A DNA stretch of 6,873 bases from Rickettsiales bacterium. GTDB taxonomy: Bacteria; Pseudomonadota; Alphaproteobacteria; Rickettsiales; Anaplasmataceae. A model generated the notes under the pieces. It saw only the letters and a program-made list of their open reading frames with translations. It was not told the DNA's origin and searched no databases. Below are positions 6,617-6,873 of the stretch, one piece after another; position 1 is the stretch's first letter; each line of letters begins with the position of its first letter. Made by a program: the position numbers and the translations under genes. The stretch spans positions 1-6,873 of the forward strand of contig JAISAR010000111.1 of NCBI GenBank assembly GCA_031266615.1. The letters are read 5' to 3'.

Positions 6617-6779
6617 AAGCTTTCTTATGAAGTATATAACAATGTTGCAAAAAATAATATCATAGGATTCGGGGGAATGTTCAAAAAAGTGTGTCAAACC
6701 GAGAAGTAAAAATAAAATAGAAACAAAAAATGGAGGTTTGACACAGTTTATTTAACCATACGCGTCAAGTTAAGGGAAA
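6617..6779. other. Non-coding stretch after the IS110-like remnant
   Basis: It begins directly after the transposase stop and probably includes the 3' non-coding end of that element, whose boundary cannot be placed. Apart from the inverted repeat at 6690-6745 I see no gene or RNA. The sequence is AT-rich, with a short G-run (GGGGG) near 6671. Confidence 0.4.
6690..6745. repeat. Perfect 11-bp inverted repeat, unidentified element ends
   Basis: TGTGTCAAACC at 6690-6700 is the exact reverse complement of GGTTTGACACA at 6735-6745, with a 34-base A-rich interval. The spacing and A-rich centre make a strong transcription terminator unlikely. It resembles paired terminal repeats of an insertion sequence, either a tiny internally deleted remnant or two element ends placed side by side. 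I do not recognise the family. Confidence 0.5.
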
Positions 6780-6873
6780 ATGAGCAAATTTAGGGAAGTT
6801 AAGGTAGATACTCTAGTTTTTCTGTACTTGTCCTTTAATGAAAATCGTGACCAAGTTATGGTAAGCTTTTTAA
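6780..6873 (+). CDS. Possible start of an unidentified gene, cut by the window edge
   Basis: An ATG at 6780 opens a frame that reads MSKFREVKVDTLVFLYLSFN and continues to the right edge (31 codons). AAGGGA lies 3 bases upstream, close for a ribosome binding site. A stop (TAA at 6771-6773) precedes it in frame. No family is recognised, and a 31-codon frame can be chance, so this is tentative. Confidence 0.25.
   Translation, partial: MSKFREVKVDTLVFLYLSFNENRDQVMVSFL

Noticed and set aside
1..6873. CRISPR array, tRNA or rRNA
   Set aside because: No regularly spaced repeats and no cloverleaf or rRNA-like segments were seen in either strand.

Overview
The window is AT-rich and looks like Wolbachia (Rickettsiales). 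The main evidence is an adjacent gene pair on the minus strand that I recognise as the cytoplasmic incompatibility factors cifA (3606-4973) and cifB (1371-3596). These genes normally sit in the eukaryotic association module of prophage WO or its remnants. No phage structural gene can be identified here, so prophage residence is an inference.

Layout from left to right. At 1-49 a minus-strand reading frame runs off the left edge. At 95-1108 (minus) is a 337-aa protein of unknown function with an excellent ribosome binding site. At 1371-3596 (minus) is a 741-aa CifB with two PD-(D/E)XK nuclease domains, both with complete catalytic residues. It has no Ulp1-type deubiquitinase domain, so it is a nuclease-type CifB (CinB-like, types II-IV) and not a CidB. 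At 3606-4973 (minus) is the 455-aa CifA. The two cif genes are 9 bases apart and the cifB ribosome binding site touches the cifA stop codon, so they form one transcription unit. A plausible sigma70-type promoter lies just upstream of cifA.

The right third (about 5030-6873) is mobile-element debris. A 5'-truncated transposase of probable IS110 family (plus strand) is split by an IS982-family element at 5544-6520. The IS982 copy has 17-bp terminal inverted repeats and a 5-bp target duplication, and removing it restores the host frame exactly. Its own transposase carries two frameshifts. Further right are a perfect 11-bp inverted repeat and an unidentified reading frame running off the edge.

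How the genes work together, from family knowledge: CifB is the sperm-acting toxin-like factor. CifA binds it and provides rescue when expressed in the egg. The intact frames and catalytic residues suggest a functional locus, in contrast to the decayed insertion sequences beside it. The exact cif type needs a tree.
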